Part shown: one piece after another, positions 42,472 to 51,651 of the stretch
Position numbering within the stretch: position 1 is the stretch's first letter
Layout: every line of letters begins with the position of its first letter
From: Ramlibacter pinisoli
GTDB lineage: Bacteria > Pseudomonadota > Gammaproteobacteria > Burkholderiales > Burkholderiaceae_C
Reading direction: 5' to 3'
Assembly: GCF_009758015.1 (NCBI RefSeq)
Contig: NZ_WSEL01000009.1
Span: 992,001 to 1,056,000 of the forward strand
Length of the DNA: 64,000 bases
Notes under the pieces: generated by a model
Seen by the model: only the letters and a program-made list of their open reading frames with translations
Told to the model about the DNA's origin: nothing
Databases searched by the model: none
Made by a program: the position numbers and the translations under genes

Positions 42472-42786
42472 TCACGACGTGTTGCGGGCGGCGTTGCGCT
42501 TGCGGGTGGCAGCTGCCTTCCTGGCGGACGCGGACCGTTCCGCTGGGCTGCGTGCCGCCGAGGCTCGCCCGCCAGCCGCGCCACCCTTGCGCGACGGGCT
42601 GGTGTCCATGGCGCGCCCGCGACCGGAGCCGCTCTTCTTGCCCCCGCCAGTTTCCTTGTTCACGGTCGCCCAGGCCCGGCGCTCGGCTTCGTCCTTGCCG
42701 ACGCCCCGATCCTCATAGCCTTCCTCGATATGTTCGGCCTGGCGCTTCTGCTTGTCGGTGTACGACGACTTGTCTCCGCGCGGCAT
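42472..42786 (-). CDS. Small basic protein of the "plasmid stabilization" type
   Basis: A 104-residue, Lys/Arg/Gly-rich soluble protein. The N-terminal part KSSYTDKQKRQAEHIEEGYE, with EAERRAWATVNKETGGGKKS, is the pattern of short proteins annotated as plasmid stabilization or ChaB-like in beta-proteobacteria; the C-terminal tail is disordered with repeated RKAAATRKRNAARN. AAGGAG lies ahead of ATG 42786. The annotation name is historical; the function is unknown, probably nucleic-acid or stress related. Confidence 0.65.
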   Translation of the reverse strand: MPRGDKSSYTDKQKRQAEHIEEGYEDRGVGKDEAERRAWATVNKETGGGKKSGSGRGRAMDTSPSRKGGAAGGRASAARSPAERSASARKAAATRKRNAARNTS

Positions 42787-42970
42787 GTCTGCTCCTTTCG
42801 TGGAAAAGGGTCCTTGACCTGAACGCTGCAACCGCCGCACAAGGCGCGTTGTAGGACGTGCATGTCATGCGGCGAGCGAATCGCCGCACGCCCCGCTTCT
42901 GACGAGGTTGCAACGGCCGTGGTTGGGTCCTAGCATGACGTCCCCACCCCTCGTCTCAAGAGGAACTCCG

Positions 42971-43114
42971 ATGACTGCCCACCTCCTCAGGCTGGCGACG
43001 ATCGCAAGTTTGATGGCGTCCGCGCTTTTCGTCGCGGGCTGCGACACGACCAAGAACCGCTCGTCATCGACGCCTGGCGGCGGCTCGGGCACCACCAATT
43101 CGAGCGCCTACTAG
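42971..43114 (+). CDS. Very small lipoprotein
   Basis: A 47-residue predicted lipoprotein: hydrophobic signal (LLRLATIASLMASALFV) ending in the lipobox VAGC, then a short Ser/Thr/Gly-rich tail. AGAGGA lies upstream of ATG 42971. Too short to have a fold; an entericidin- or surface-type small lipoprotein is possible. In a 470-bp stretch between the plasmid-stabilization-type gene and the histidine kinase it is the only gene seen. Confidence 0.6.
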   Translation: MTAHLLRLATIASLMASALFVAGCDTTKNRSSSTPGGGSGTTNSSAY

Positions 43115-43255
43115 CCTGCTGATCGACTGCCTGACCCAGGCCACTTCTGGCGGGCAGCAGCTTCTCACCGTGTCATCGCCGACGCCCCCCGCGAAGAGGG
43201 GGCGGAACCTGATCGGCCGGACCTACGCTGGCGGACTTTGGTTGCCCCTCGCGAG

Positions 43256-45319
43256 ATGAACTCATCTGCCGGCCTTCGGGCCAATTTCCTGCAAGGCGGC
43301 GGAAACGTTGGCGCGCTCATGCGCGCACATGACTGGTCGGACTCGCCGCTGGGCCCGCCGCAGCGGTGGCCGCAGCCTCTGCGCACCGTGGTCGGCCTGC
43401 TCCTGCAGTCGCGATTCCCGATGTTCGTCGCCTGGGGCGACGAACTGGGCTTCCTCTACAACGATCCCTACGCCGAGATCCTCGGCGTCAAGCATCCGCG
43501 CGCGCTGGGACGACGGTTCCAGGACATCTGGGCCGAGATCTGGACGGACATCAGCCCGCTGATCGAGGCGGCCATGGCAGGCCACGCGACGTATCGCGAG
43601 GACCTGCCCCTGCTGATGAACCGCAAGGGGTACGACGAGCAGACCTGGTTCACCTTCTCGTATTCCCCCGTGCGCGACGACAGCGGCAAGGTCGCCGGCA
43701 TGTTCTGCGCCTGCTCGGAAACCACCCGCCGGGTCATGGCCGAGCGGGGACTGCGAGAGCTCAACGAGACGCTGGAGCGCCGCGTGAGCGAGGCGGTGGC
43801 CGAACGCAAGGTCCTGGCCGACATCGTGGAGGGAACCAACGCGTTCGTCCAGGTCGCCGACCTCGGCTTCCGGTGGCTCGCGATCAACCAGGCCGCCGCC
43901 AACGAGTTCGAACGCATTTTCGGCGTGCGGCCCCGGGTCGGTGACAGCATGCTGGAACTGCTCGCGGACCAGCCGGAGCACCAGGCCGCGGTCGCGGCGG
44001 TGTGGGGCCGCGCCCTCGCCGGCGAGGAGTTCGTCGAGGTGGCCGAGTTCGGGGATCCGGCCCGGGATCGCCGGTTCTATGAGATGCGCTACAACGCCTT
44101 GCGTGACCGCAATGGGACGCGCATCGGGTCCTACCAGTTCGTCTACGACGTCACCGAGCGCGTGCACGACCAGGAGCGCCTGCGGCGCGCGCAGGAGGCG
44201 CTGCGCCATGCGCAGAAGATGGAGTCGCTGGGGCAGCTGACCGGCGGCGTGGCCCACGACTTCAACAACCTGCTCGCGGTGTTCGCCAACGGCCTGCAGG
44301 TGCTGGAGCGCGATCCGTCCGCGGAGCAGCGCCAGCGCGTGTACGCCAGCATGCGTCGCGCCGTGGCCCGCGGCAGCGGGTTGACGCACCAGCTCCTGTC
44401 GTTCTCGCGCCGGCGCCCGATGAACCCGGAGTCGATCGATCCCGCCGCGAGCCTGGAGGCCATGCGGGACCTGCTCACACGTTCGCTGCGTGGCGACGTC
44501 GAGATCCGGATGGAGCTCATGCCCGGCCTTTGGCCCGTCGAGGTCGACCCTGGAGAGTTCGAACTGGCGATGTTGAACCTGTGCGTGAATGCGCGTGACG
44601 CGATGGCGGCCGGCGGCAGCATCAGGATCACGGCCATGAACGTGGCGGAGACGGGCGAGGACGGGCCGGCGGGCGACTTCGTGCGGCTGTCGGTGCAGGA
44701 CGCCGGATGCGGCATGCCCCCCGAGGTCCTGTCCCGTGTGTTCGAGCCGTTCTTCACCACCAAGGACATCGGCAAGGGCTCGGGCCTGGGCCTGCCGCAG
44801 GTCTATGGCTTCGCGCAGCAATCCGGAGGCCGGATCAGCATCGACAGCCAGGTGGGCATGGGGACCGTGGTGACCTTGCTGCTGCCGCGCTCGTCGCAGC
44901 AGCCCGTCGCGTCACCCGACCCCTCCCGGGCGTCGGCCGCGCCCAGCGGTGGCCCGCGGCGCGGGCAGGTCCTGCTCGTCGAGGATGACACCGAAGTCGC
45001 CGCGCTGACGCGGGAAATGCTCAGTGCCCTGGGCTTCACGGTGCTCCATGCCGCCACACCGGTGGCCGCCCTGGGCGCGTTGGCCAACGGTCGTCCCGTG
45101 GACGTCGTGCTCTCCGACATCATGATGCCCGGCGGCATGAGCGGGCTGGAACTGGCCCGCGAGATCCGGCGCCGGCAGCCGAAGCTCCCCATCGTGCTGA
45201 CCACCGGGTATTCGGAAGCGACTGCCGGCATGGAGAGCGAGGAGTTCGAGCTGCTGCTCAAGCCGTACAGCCTGGAGGGGTTGTACAAGGCGCTGAGTGT
45301 CCTGCCATTGGATCCATAG
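43256..45319 (+). CDS. Hybrid sensor histidine kinase with two PAS domains
   Basis: A 687-residue cytosolic kinase. PAS domains at residues about 45-165 and 190-305, coiled coil, HisKA-type dimerisation helix with VAHDFNNLL (phosphoacceptor His334), HATPase with N-box NLCVNARDAM and GSGLGLPQVYGF, and a C-terminal receiver (VEDD pocket; phosphoacceptor Asp621 in VLSDIMMPGG; Lys in LLLKPYS). It has no membrane segment, so the signal is internal, such as redox, light or a small ligand bound by PAS. It lies 31 bp from a convergent second kinase. No dedicated response regulator gene follows. Confidence 0.92.
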   Translation: MNSSAGLRANFLQGGGNVGALMRAHDWSDSPLGPPQRWPQPLRTVVGLLLQSRFPMFVAWGDELGFLYNDPYAEILGVKHPRALGRRFQDIWAEIWTDISPLIEAAMAGHATYREDLPLLMNRKGYDEQTWFTFSYSPVRDDSGKVAGMFCACSETTRRVMAERGLRELNETLERRVSEAVAERKVLADIVEGTNAFVQVADLGFRWLAINQAAANEFERIFGVRPRVGDSMLELLADQPEHQAAVAAVWGRALAGEEFVEVAEFGDPARDRRFYEMRYNALRDRNGTRIGSYQFVYDVTERVHDQERLRRAQEALRHAQKMESLGQLTGGVAHDFNNLLAVFANGLQVLERDPSAEQRQRVYASMRRAVARGSGLTHQLLSFSRRRPMNPESIDPAASLEAMRDLLTRSLRGDVEIRMELMPGLWPVEVDPGEFELAMLNLCVNARDAMAAGGSIRITAMNVAETGEDGPAGDFVRLSVQDAGCGMPPEVLSRVFEPFFTTKDIGKGSGLGLPQVYGFAQQSGGRISIDSQVGMGTVVTLLLPRSSQQPVASPDPSRASAAPSGGPRRGQVLLVEDDTEVAALTREMLSALGFTVLHAATPVAALGALANGRPVDVVLSDIMMPGGMSGLELAREIRRRQPKLPIVLTTGYSEATAGMESEEFELLLKPYSLEGLYKALSVLPLDP

Positions 45320-45350
45320 CGCCCAGGTGGCAACCGGTGGGGGCGGATCT

Positions 45351-46490
45351 TCAGGCCGGGAAAGTGGGGCGCGGCAGACGAACGCAGAACGTTGTGGCCG
45401 GACCTTCGGACGAGACGTCGACGGAGCCCCCGTGTGCCACCGCGATTTCTTTTGCGATGTAGAGGCCGAGGCCCAGCCCGGACGAGCCGGCCTTCCGGTC
45501 CTTCTGCGCATCGGATGCATGTCGCAGTGGCGTGAACAAGGTTCTCCACGTCTCGGCCGTGATGTGGGGGCCTTCATTCTGGACCCGCACGGTGACTGCT
45601 TCGCCCTCCCCGGTGACGCGGACGATGACCGGCTTGGAGGGGTCCCCGTGCTGGACGGCATTCGAGACCAGGTTCGACAGCATCTGCGCGACCCGCGTGC
45701 CGTCCCAGTTGCCGGTGCAGTCGCCCTCGCGGGTGACCTCCAACCTGCTGTCGGGATGAAGGATGCCGACCTCTTCGGCGACGCTGGCGGCAATCTCGCC
45801 GACATCGGCCGGTGCCGGCGAGACGGGCAGCCGAATGCCCAGCGCCGTCTGGGTGAAGTCAAGGATGTCGTTCACCATGGCCTTCATCCGCTCCGCAGAG
45901 GTCAGCATGCGGACCACCGCTTTCGTCTGTGCACCATCCAGGCTGTCGGTCCGCAGAAGCGAATTGGCAGTCAAGTGCACCACCCCCAATGGTGTCCGCA
46001 GGTCGTGCCCGAGGACCGCCAGCAGGAGGTTGCGCGCGTCATCCACATGTTTGGCATACAGCGACGTCGACTCGGTCAGGGCCTGGTCCAGGGACTCACC
46101 CAAGCGGGTCAGCTCCTCGAGCGACCCTCGGTCGACCTCCTGCTGGGTTTGCGTCCAACGCCGAATCACTGAAGCCCGCAGGGCCCGGTACTCGGCGACC
46201 AACTGATCCAGCGAGAACGCCTGCGCAAAGCGTTGCTCCGCGTGGTCGCGCGCAATGCGGGTGATCTCTGGCGCATTGCCGGGCGCATTGCCCTGTGACT
46301 TTTCGTGCCTGCGCGCTGCCCCCTGGGCTTGCCTGATGTCGGCGGCAACCGCGACGAGGAGAACCTTGGCGTGGTCTGCCAGTTCCCCGAACGACAAACC
46401 ACCCGATGACGGCAGGCGGGAACGGGCGAACTCGACCCATTCCGCGACGATCGGGTCGACGTGCTGCTCGATGAAGTCCGAGATGTCCAT
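45351..46490 (-). CDS. RsbRD-type sensor histidine kinase
   Basis: A 379-residue soluble histidine kinase. The N-terminal 130 residues (FIEQHVDPIVAEWVEFARSR, then FGELADHAKVLLVAVAADI) match the RsbRD N-terminal globin-like helical domain; the phosphoacceptor is His162 in LLAVLGHDLRTPL, and the HATPase has LSNLVSNAVQHG and GLGLGLYIAKEIA. ATG 46490 is chosen for the RsbRD start. Convergent with the hybrid kinase and divergent from the transglutaminase. Probably works with one of the receiver domains encoded nearby; its sensory input is unknown. Confidence 0.88.
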   Translation of the reverse strand: MDISDFIEQHVDPIVAEWVEFARSRLPSSGGLSFGELADHAKVLLVAVAADIRQAQGAARRHEKSQGNAPGNAPEITRIARDHAEQRFAQAFSLDQLVAEYRALRASVIRRWTQTQQEVDRGSLEELTRLGESLDQALTESTSLYAKHVDDARNLLLAVLGHDLRTPLGVVHLTANSLLRTDSLDGAQTKAVVRMLTSAERMKAMVNDILDFTQTALGIRLPVSPAPADVGEIAASVAEEVGILHPDSRLEVTREGDCTGNWDGTRVAQMLSNLVSNAVQHGDPSKPVIVRVTGEGEAVTVRVQNEGPHITAETWRTLFTPLRHASDAQKDRKAGSSGLGLGLYIAKEIAVAHGGSVDVSSEGPATTFCVRLPRPTFPA

Positions 46491-46591
46491 TGCTTTCCAG
46501 TTCGAATGCGCCCTGTCGTGCCCGGCCGTGAACCGGGACGTGGAGCTGCGCCAGCCACCCATGCGTCGACTGGCCTGAGAATGCACGGATC

Positions 46592-47533
46592 ATGGTCCAG
46601 ATCGCCCTGGAGCTCACGCTCGAGTACGACGTCAAGCATCCGGAAGGTGCCGACTTCGTGTTCAACATCCACCCCGCCGTCACGGCCCATCAGGCAGTGC
46701 GGGACGAACGCCTGAGCATCAGCCAGAGCATCGTCCCGCAGGTCGCTGTGGAATCCGGCACGGGATCGCGGTTCATGCGGCTGCATGCAAACGCTGGCCC
46801 GTTCATCCTGCACTACGCGTCAACCGTCGCGATCGACCACCACATGGCTGAGCCCGACACGCTCGTCGAAGTGCCGGTGAGGTGCCTGCCGCTGGAGGTG
46901 ATGCCGTACGTCTACCCCAGCCGTTACTGCGAATCGGACCGGCTGTTGAAGCTCGCCTTCGGCGAGTTCGGCCACCTCTGGCCGGGCTATAGCCGCGTGC
47001 TCGCGGTCCAGCATTGGGTGCAGGATCGCGTGTCCTTCGTGTCCAACACGAGCACCTCGACGACCTCCGCGCTGGATACCGTCCTGGACCGCGTCGGCGT
47101 CTGCAGGGACTTCGCCCACCTCATGATCGCCCTGTGCCGCGCACTCAACATCCCTGCGCGGATCGCCACAGGGACGGATTTCGGTGCCGAAGCGCTCGGT
47201 CCGTCGGACTTCCACGCGTATGTCGAGGTCTACCTCAGCGGCCGCTGGTACCTCTTCGACCCGTCAGGGACCGGCATCCCCATGGGCTTCGTCCGGATCG
47301 GAACGGGCCGCGATGCGGCGGACGTCGCCTATGCCACGATCTTCGGCTCCGTCGAATCCAAGGCGCCAGTCGTGCGGGCGACGGCGTCGGCCGCTGCGGG
47401 TCTCGACGTCCCCCGACACTGCCGCGAGGCGCTGTCGACCGTCGCGGCAGCGCCGGTGCCGGACGATGGTTGCGCGCAGTTCGCCGGAGCGACCGGGCCC
47501 TCGGATGCCGTCGCCAGGCAACTGCCCAACTAG
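46592..47533 (+). CDS. Transglutaminase-like cysteine protease family protein, intact triad
   Basis: A 313-residue cytosolic protein with an N-terminal beta-sandwich region (residues about 1-110) and the transglutaminase core. The triad is intact: Cys171 in GVCRDFAHL, His208 in DFHAYVEVYL, Asp223 in YLFDPSG. Such bacterial proteins can cleave or ligate peptides; the real reaction is unproven. Located divergently from the RsbRD kinase with 101 bp between. It is unrelated in architecture to the triad-deficient homologue at 1583-2383. Confidence 0.88.
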   Translation: MVQIALELTLEYDVKHPEGADFVFNIHPAVTAHQAVRDERLSISQSIVPQVAVESGTGSRFMRLHANAGPFILHYASTVAIDHHMAEPDTLVEVPVRCLPLEVMPYVYPSRYCESDRLLKLAFGEFGHLWPGYSRVLAVQHWVQDRVSFVSNTSTSTTSALDTVLDRVGVCRDFAHLMIALCRALNIPARIATGTDFGAEALGPSDFHAYVEVYLSGRWYLFDPSGTGIPMGFVRIGTGRDAADVAYATIFGSVESKAPVVRATASAAAGLDVPRHCREALSTVAAAPVPDDGCAQFAGATGPSDAVARQLPN

Positions 47534-47720
47534 GCGGGCATCTCGATCCCGGTCAACGGATCGCAGCCGTCGCTGAGCAACATGACCTCGACACCATTGA
47601 CGCTCTGGTGCACACGGCACGTAGGAGGCGGGCGACCAGAGAAGTGGCGTCCGCCCGGGTCGGCCGACGATCCCGTGGCCTCATGCTGGTATCGGGCCCC
47701 CTCGCCCGGATCGGACCACC

Positions 47721-47927
47721 ATGAGTAATCCCTGGACAAAGAAGAACCCGTTCATGAGCGTGTGGCTCAGCGCCGCCAACAGCGCTGCCGGCCGTGCCCG
47801 CGGACAAGCGACGAGCGCTGGCAAGAGGCAAGTCGCTGTCGCACAGGCCGACGCTACGCGACAGGTTCTTGACTTCTGGTTCGGCAAGCCGGCGAAGCAG
47901 GCCGGCCGCAAGAGGCCCCGACGGTAG
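47721..47927 (+). CDS. Small basic hypothetical protein
   Basis: A 68-residue protein, MSNPWTKKNPFMSVWLSAAN at the start, rich in Ala, Lys, Arg and Gln, ending KRPRR; no signal peptide. The pattern of a hydrophobic start, a helical middle and a basic tail suggests a small DNA-, membrane- or polymer-associated protein (phasin-like surface protein is one idea). It lies in a string of short genes of unknown function. Ribosome-binding site weak. Confidence 0.5.
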   Translation: MSNPWTKKNPFMSVWLSAANSAAGRARGQATSAGKRQVAVAQADATRQVLDFWFGKPAKQAGRKRPRR

Positions 47928-48060
47928 GGCGGCACGACCGATGCAGGCGGGCCCGGCAGATGCCGGGCGACCCGGCGGTTGGATCGGCTGTCTGCAGCGT
48001 CAGCGACACGGCCGGATCTCCATGCCCCTCCCGCAGGGCAGCAGGATGGACACGCATCGG

Positions 48061-48249
48061 CTAGCGAAGACGCTTGCGACGTTCCGATCTGGTTTTTTCA
48101 TAGCGCGCCGCGAGTTGTGAATCCAGGCGCCGCAGCTTCTCGAGGGCAAGTGCGGCGCTTTCCGGCAGCGCCTTCGCATCCCGTCTCCCGTCGACGGCGG
48201 CCCCCCCAGCCTTCTTCGGCCCGTCTTCGTCCTGTGTGCGCTTCGCCAT
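48061..48249 (-). CDS. Possible small basic protein
   Basis: A 62-residue charged frame (MAKRTQDEDGPKKAGG, then LEKLRRLDSQLAARYEKTRS) with a likely helical C-terminal half. No ribosome-binding site worth the name. It resembles no protein I know. It could be a small nucleoid or stress protein, or spurious. Confidence 0.35.
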   Translation of the reverse strand: MAKRTQDEDGPKKAGGAAVDGRRDAKALPESAALALEKLRRLDSQLAARYEKTRSERRKRLR

Positions 48250-48469
48250 ATGCCAAAGCCGCAGTATTCGACTGCCGGGGCAGGCGCCGTTGTGGTCAGA
48301 CGTGCTGCGTCCGCGTAGGCGCAGGAAGGGACAGGACTCTCCCTGCGAACGGGTCTGCGCCGCGCATCCTGCTTTTCAGGGGCCGGCTGCGTCTCCCACT
48401 GCCAATCGTCCAGTTCCTGGGTTGCGAATCGCGCAAGTCGAAAACCGCGCGGTACTCTGGTCCCTGGGG

Positions 48470-51064
48470 CTACAGCATGGCCCCGACCTTGCGGACGAAC
48501 TCCGCGACTTCAAATGGTTTGCCGATGACCTGCATGCCTTCGGGTAGCTGGCCGCCCCCCACTGCCGCCGCGGCGTCGGCGTAGCCGGTGATGAACAGCA
48601 CGGGCAGCGCAGGACGCGTGGCGCGACCACCGTCGGCAACCTGACGTCCGTTCAGTCCGCTGGGCAGCCCCACGTCGGTCACCAGGATGTCGACTCGCGC
48701 GTCCGATTGCAGCACGCTCAAACCTTCGGCGCCTCTCGCGCAGGCGATCACGTGGTAACCGGCCCGCTCGAGCTCCTCTGTCAACAGCGGCCTGATGGTG
48801 GGGTCGTCCTCCACCAGCAGCACCACTTCGCCGGAGCCATCGACGCCGGGCGTGGACCGCGCCGCCGTGCTCTGTCGCGGCGCCTCGCCGTCGACTCTCG
48901 GCAGGACGATCTGGACCGACGTGCCTCGGCCAAGCTGGGAGGCCACCTCGACGTGTCCTCCCGACTGGCGTACGAACCCGTAGACCATGGACAAGCCCAA
49001 GCCCGTGCCTTCGCCTTGGGGCTTGGTGGTGAAAAAGGGGTCGAACACCCGGGCGCGAATCTCCTCCGACATGCCCACGCCGGTGTCGACTACGCGCAGG
49101 CGGACATAGTCGCCCGCGGCGAGTTCGCGCTGGGCCGCCTGGCGCGCGTCCAGACGGATGTTCTCCAACGCGAGCGTCAGCTTGCCGCTGCCAGGCAGCA
49201 TGGCGTCGCGCGCGTTGATGCACAGATTGAGGATGGCGCTCTCCAGCTGAGGCGGATCCACCTTCGCGTGCCAGAGGTCCGCCGCGCATTCGATGACGAC
49301 CGCGATCGAGGGGCCTACAGTGCTGCGCACGAGGTCTTCCAGCCCGCGGACCAAATGGGCGAGGTCGACCGTCTTCGGATCGAGCGTCTGGCGCCGCGAG
49401 AAGGCCAGCATGCGCTGCGTCAGCGCGGCTGCGCGCTTGATCGATCGGTCGGCCATGTCGAAGTATCTCGACCACTGGCCAGGGTTCGCGCCATCGCGTG
49501 CGCGCCGCAGCATTTCCAAGCTCAGGCTCAGCCCGTGCAAGAGATTGTTGAAGTCGTGCGCAATGCCGCCGGTGAGCTGTCCTATGGCCTCCATCTTCTG
49601 CGACTGCCGATATCGCGCCTCGACCTCCATGAGCTCGCGCGTACGCTGCTCGACCTTCGCCTCGAGCTCCCGGTGCGCTTCACGCAAAGCGATCTCGTTT
49701 CGCAGCCGCTCGGCGGCCATGCGCGTGCGCTCCCCCACCTCCTTGATCAAGGCGAGGACGTCCCTGGACCAGTTTCGCGCCTTGTCCTCATTGACGAAAA
49801 AGACCGCCACCAGACGGCCGTCCTCCAGCACCGGCACGTTCACGAACGATCGGGCGGACTTCGATTCCAGCGCGTGGGCCGCTACGCTGGTGCGCGGGTC
49901 CAGCCGGACATCAGGGATGTCGATGAAGTCGCCGTTTTTCAGGCTGTCGATGAATGACCCATAGTCGCGCAGCGGCGTGACCCCTGCCAGGCTCTCGACC
50001 CCCTCCTTGACCCAATCGCGCTCGACGTGAAGGGTGTCGCGTTCGGCGTCGATGCTCCCGTATCCGACACGGCTCACACCCAACGCGTGGCCCAGGAGCT
50101 CGGAGGCTTCGAAGCCAACGTCGGCTACGGACCGGGCTCCCTGGAAGCGCGCGGTGAGCTCGATCAGGCTTTCCCTCCGGCGCTCGGCGGCAACCCGCTC
50201 GGTCACGTCCACGCCCTCAACGAAAATGCCTTCGACCTCGCCCGCTTCGTTCCGCACGGGCTGGTAGACGAAGTCGACGAAGCGCTCGACGGGAGGGGAG
50301 CTGGGAGCTTCGGCCACGGAGAACCTCGCGCCGTTGGCCGCGTAGGCGACGCCGCTCGCGAACACCTGGTCGAGGAGGGCCACATAGCCCTGAGCGACCG
50401 CGTCAGGCAAAGCCTCGGCCACTGAGAGGCCCAGCACTGGACGGTGGCCCACCAAGCGGTTGTAGCTGGCGTTGGCGAACTCGAAGACATGCTGAGGGCC
50501 GCGCAGCATCGCCATGAAGCCAGGCGCCTGCTCGAACATCTGGCCGATCCGCTCGCGCTCCCGCAGCACATGAGCGGTGGCGCGAACCTTCTCGGTCGTC
50601 TCGACGACGACCGCCATGACGCCCGCAGGATTGCCGTCCGCATCGACCAAGGGCGAATAGTCGAGGTCCATCCAGACCTGCTCGGGCCTGCCGTCGCGGT
50701 GCAGGATCAGCTCCTGGTCTCGGTAGGCGAGAGTCCCCCCCGTCAGGCCGACGCGCATGACCTTGTCGTTGAACTCGGCGACTTCGGGCCAGCCCTCGCG
50801 AACTTTGGAGCCCAGCAAGCCGGGATGCCTCTTTCCGGCGAAGCGCGAGTAGGCGTCGTTGTAGATCATCACGCCGTCTTCGCCCCACAGCATCACCATG
50901 GCGACCTCGGACCTGAGCATGTTCGCGACCGACGTCCGCACATGCGGAGGCCAAGTCTCGACAGGACCCATGCTGGTCGACGCCCAGGAAAATTTGGCGA
51001 TCAGACCCCCGAGTTCGCCGCCCACTCTCAGGAAGGCTGGCAGTTCGACGAACGGGAGGGTCAT
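48470..51064 (-). CDS. Large hybrid sensor histidine kinase with PAS and GAF domains
   Basis: An 864-residue cytosolic kinase. PAS domains at residues about 45-165 and 180-300, a GAF domain at about 310-460 (LIELTARFQGARSVADVGFE), coiled coil, HisKA helix with IAHDFNNLL (phosphoacceptor His503), HATPase (NLCINARDAM; GTGLGLSMVYGF) and a C-terminal receiver (VEDD pocket; Asp in ILVTDVGLP; Lys in VIGKPFE). The architecture resembles that of the kinase at 43256, with a GAF domain added. No membrane segments. Divergent from a gene-poor stretch (51065-51651). Confidence 0.92.
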   Translation of the reverse strand: MTLPFVELPAFLRVGGELGGLIAKFSWASTSMGPVETWPPHVRTSVANMLRSEVAMVMLWGEDGVMIYNDAYSRFAGKRHPGLLGSKVREGWPEVAEFNDKVMRVGLTGGTLAYRDQELILHRDGRPEQVWMDLDYSPLVDADGNPAGVMAVVVETTEKVRATAHVLRERERIGQMFEQAPGFMAMLRGPQHVFEFANASYNRLVGHRPVLGLSVAEALPDAVAQGYVALLDQVFASGVAYAANGARFSVAEAPSSPPVERFVDFVYQPVRNEAGEVEGIFVEGVDVTERVAAERRRESLIELTARFQGARSVADVGFEASELLGHALGVSRVGYGSIDAERDTLHVERDWVKEGVESLAGVTPLRDYGSFIDSLKNGDFIDIPDVRLDPRTSVAAHALESKSARSFVNVPVLEDGRLVAVFFVNEDKARNWSRDVLALIKEVGERTRMAAERLRNEIALREAHRELEAKVEQRTRELMEVEARYRQSQKMEAIGQLTGGIAHDFNNLLHGLSLSLEMLRRARDGANPGQWSRYFDMADRSIKRAAALTQRMLAFSRRQTLDPKTVDLAHLVRGLEDLVRSTVGPSIAVVIECAADLWHAKVDPPQLESAILNLCINARDAMLPGSGKLTLALENIRLDARQAAQRELAAGDYVRLRVVDTGVGMSEEIRARVFDPFFTTKPQGEGTGLGLSMVYGFVRQSGGHVEVASQLGRGTSVQIVLPRVDGEAPRQSTAARSTPGVDGSGEVVLLVEDDPTIRPLLTEELERAGYHVIACARGAEGLSVLQSDARVDILVTDVGLPSGLNGRQVADGGRATRPALPVLFITGYADAAAAVGGGQLPEGMQVIGKPFEVAEFVRKVGAML

Positions 51065-51651
51065 GCGTAGCGATGTCAGCGAAAGCTGACGAGCTTATCA
51101 GCGGGGGAACTGTCGAGCTCCCACGCCGCGTCATTGCTCTTGCGCGAACTGCCCACTCAATCTCTAGCGGATTTCGCGCGGAGAAGGGGCACGCCTTGAC
51201 GCATGACGCTTCATCCCTGAAGGATGCCGCGGTGGGCTTTCGCCCTGCCATGTAGCGGCTGCTAGTTATCGTGTCGGACGAAGAGATCTTCAAGGAGACT
51301 GAGGCGATGGTCGCATCGAAGCCTGGATCGATCGACAGGGATGCATGGCGTTCGCTGTTGAAGGAACGGCTGCTCTCGGAAGGTAGGCTGGAGCACCGCT
51401 AGTGCGCGGCCCCGCTATGTGGACGCGCGTTGACCACAGGCGCTCATTGTTGTGGGTGCAGACGCTCAAGTCCGGCTTTCGGCCGGATGCGGGCCGGTCA
51501 ACGGCACTCAGCTCTGCCCGCCGCAACAGCCGCGTCTCCTGTGTAAAGCGGCGTGGTGCAGTTCCTTGCCGATGCTGTCGGCACCTCCAGTTCGAACTCG
51601 TACTGACAGGTGACCTTCCGCTCCTCACCGATTCGGAGCCGATGTGATTGT
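51065..51651. other. Gene-poor region with one possible small frame
   Basis: 587 bp between the hybrid kinase start and the end of a minus-strand hypothetical gene. Apart from the 43-residue frame at 51271-51402, two overlapping frames (51402-51647 plus, 51498-51701 minus) look compositionally random. No repeat, hairpin or tRNA is recognised. Confidence 0.45.
51271..51402 (+). CDS. Possible 43-residue peptide
   Basis: GTG-initiated frame giving 43 acidic/amphipathic residues (VSDEEIFKETEAMVASKPGS at the start, WRSLLKERLLSEGR near the end) before TAG. It reads like a coherent helical protein rather than random translation, with even Glu/Lys spacing. No strong ribosome-binding site. Unknown function; may be spurious. 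Confidence 0.3.
   Translation: MSDEEIFKETEAMVASKPGSIDRDAWRSLLKERLLSEGRLEHR

Noticed and set aside
40212..42786. Toxin-antitoxin module
   Set aside because: The winged-helix protein and the small basic 'plasmid stabilization' type protein are not adjacent partners, and neither shows a known toxin fold.
47530..47739. 69-residue minus-strand frame (SRDYSWWSDPGEG)
   Set aside because: Only a TTG start without ribosome-binding site, overlapping the start of the 47721 gene; composition is not convincing, so not listed as a gene.
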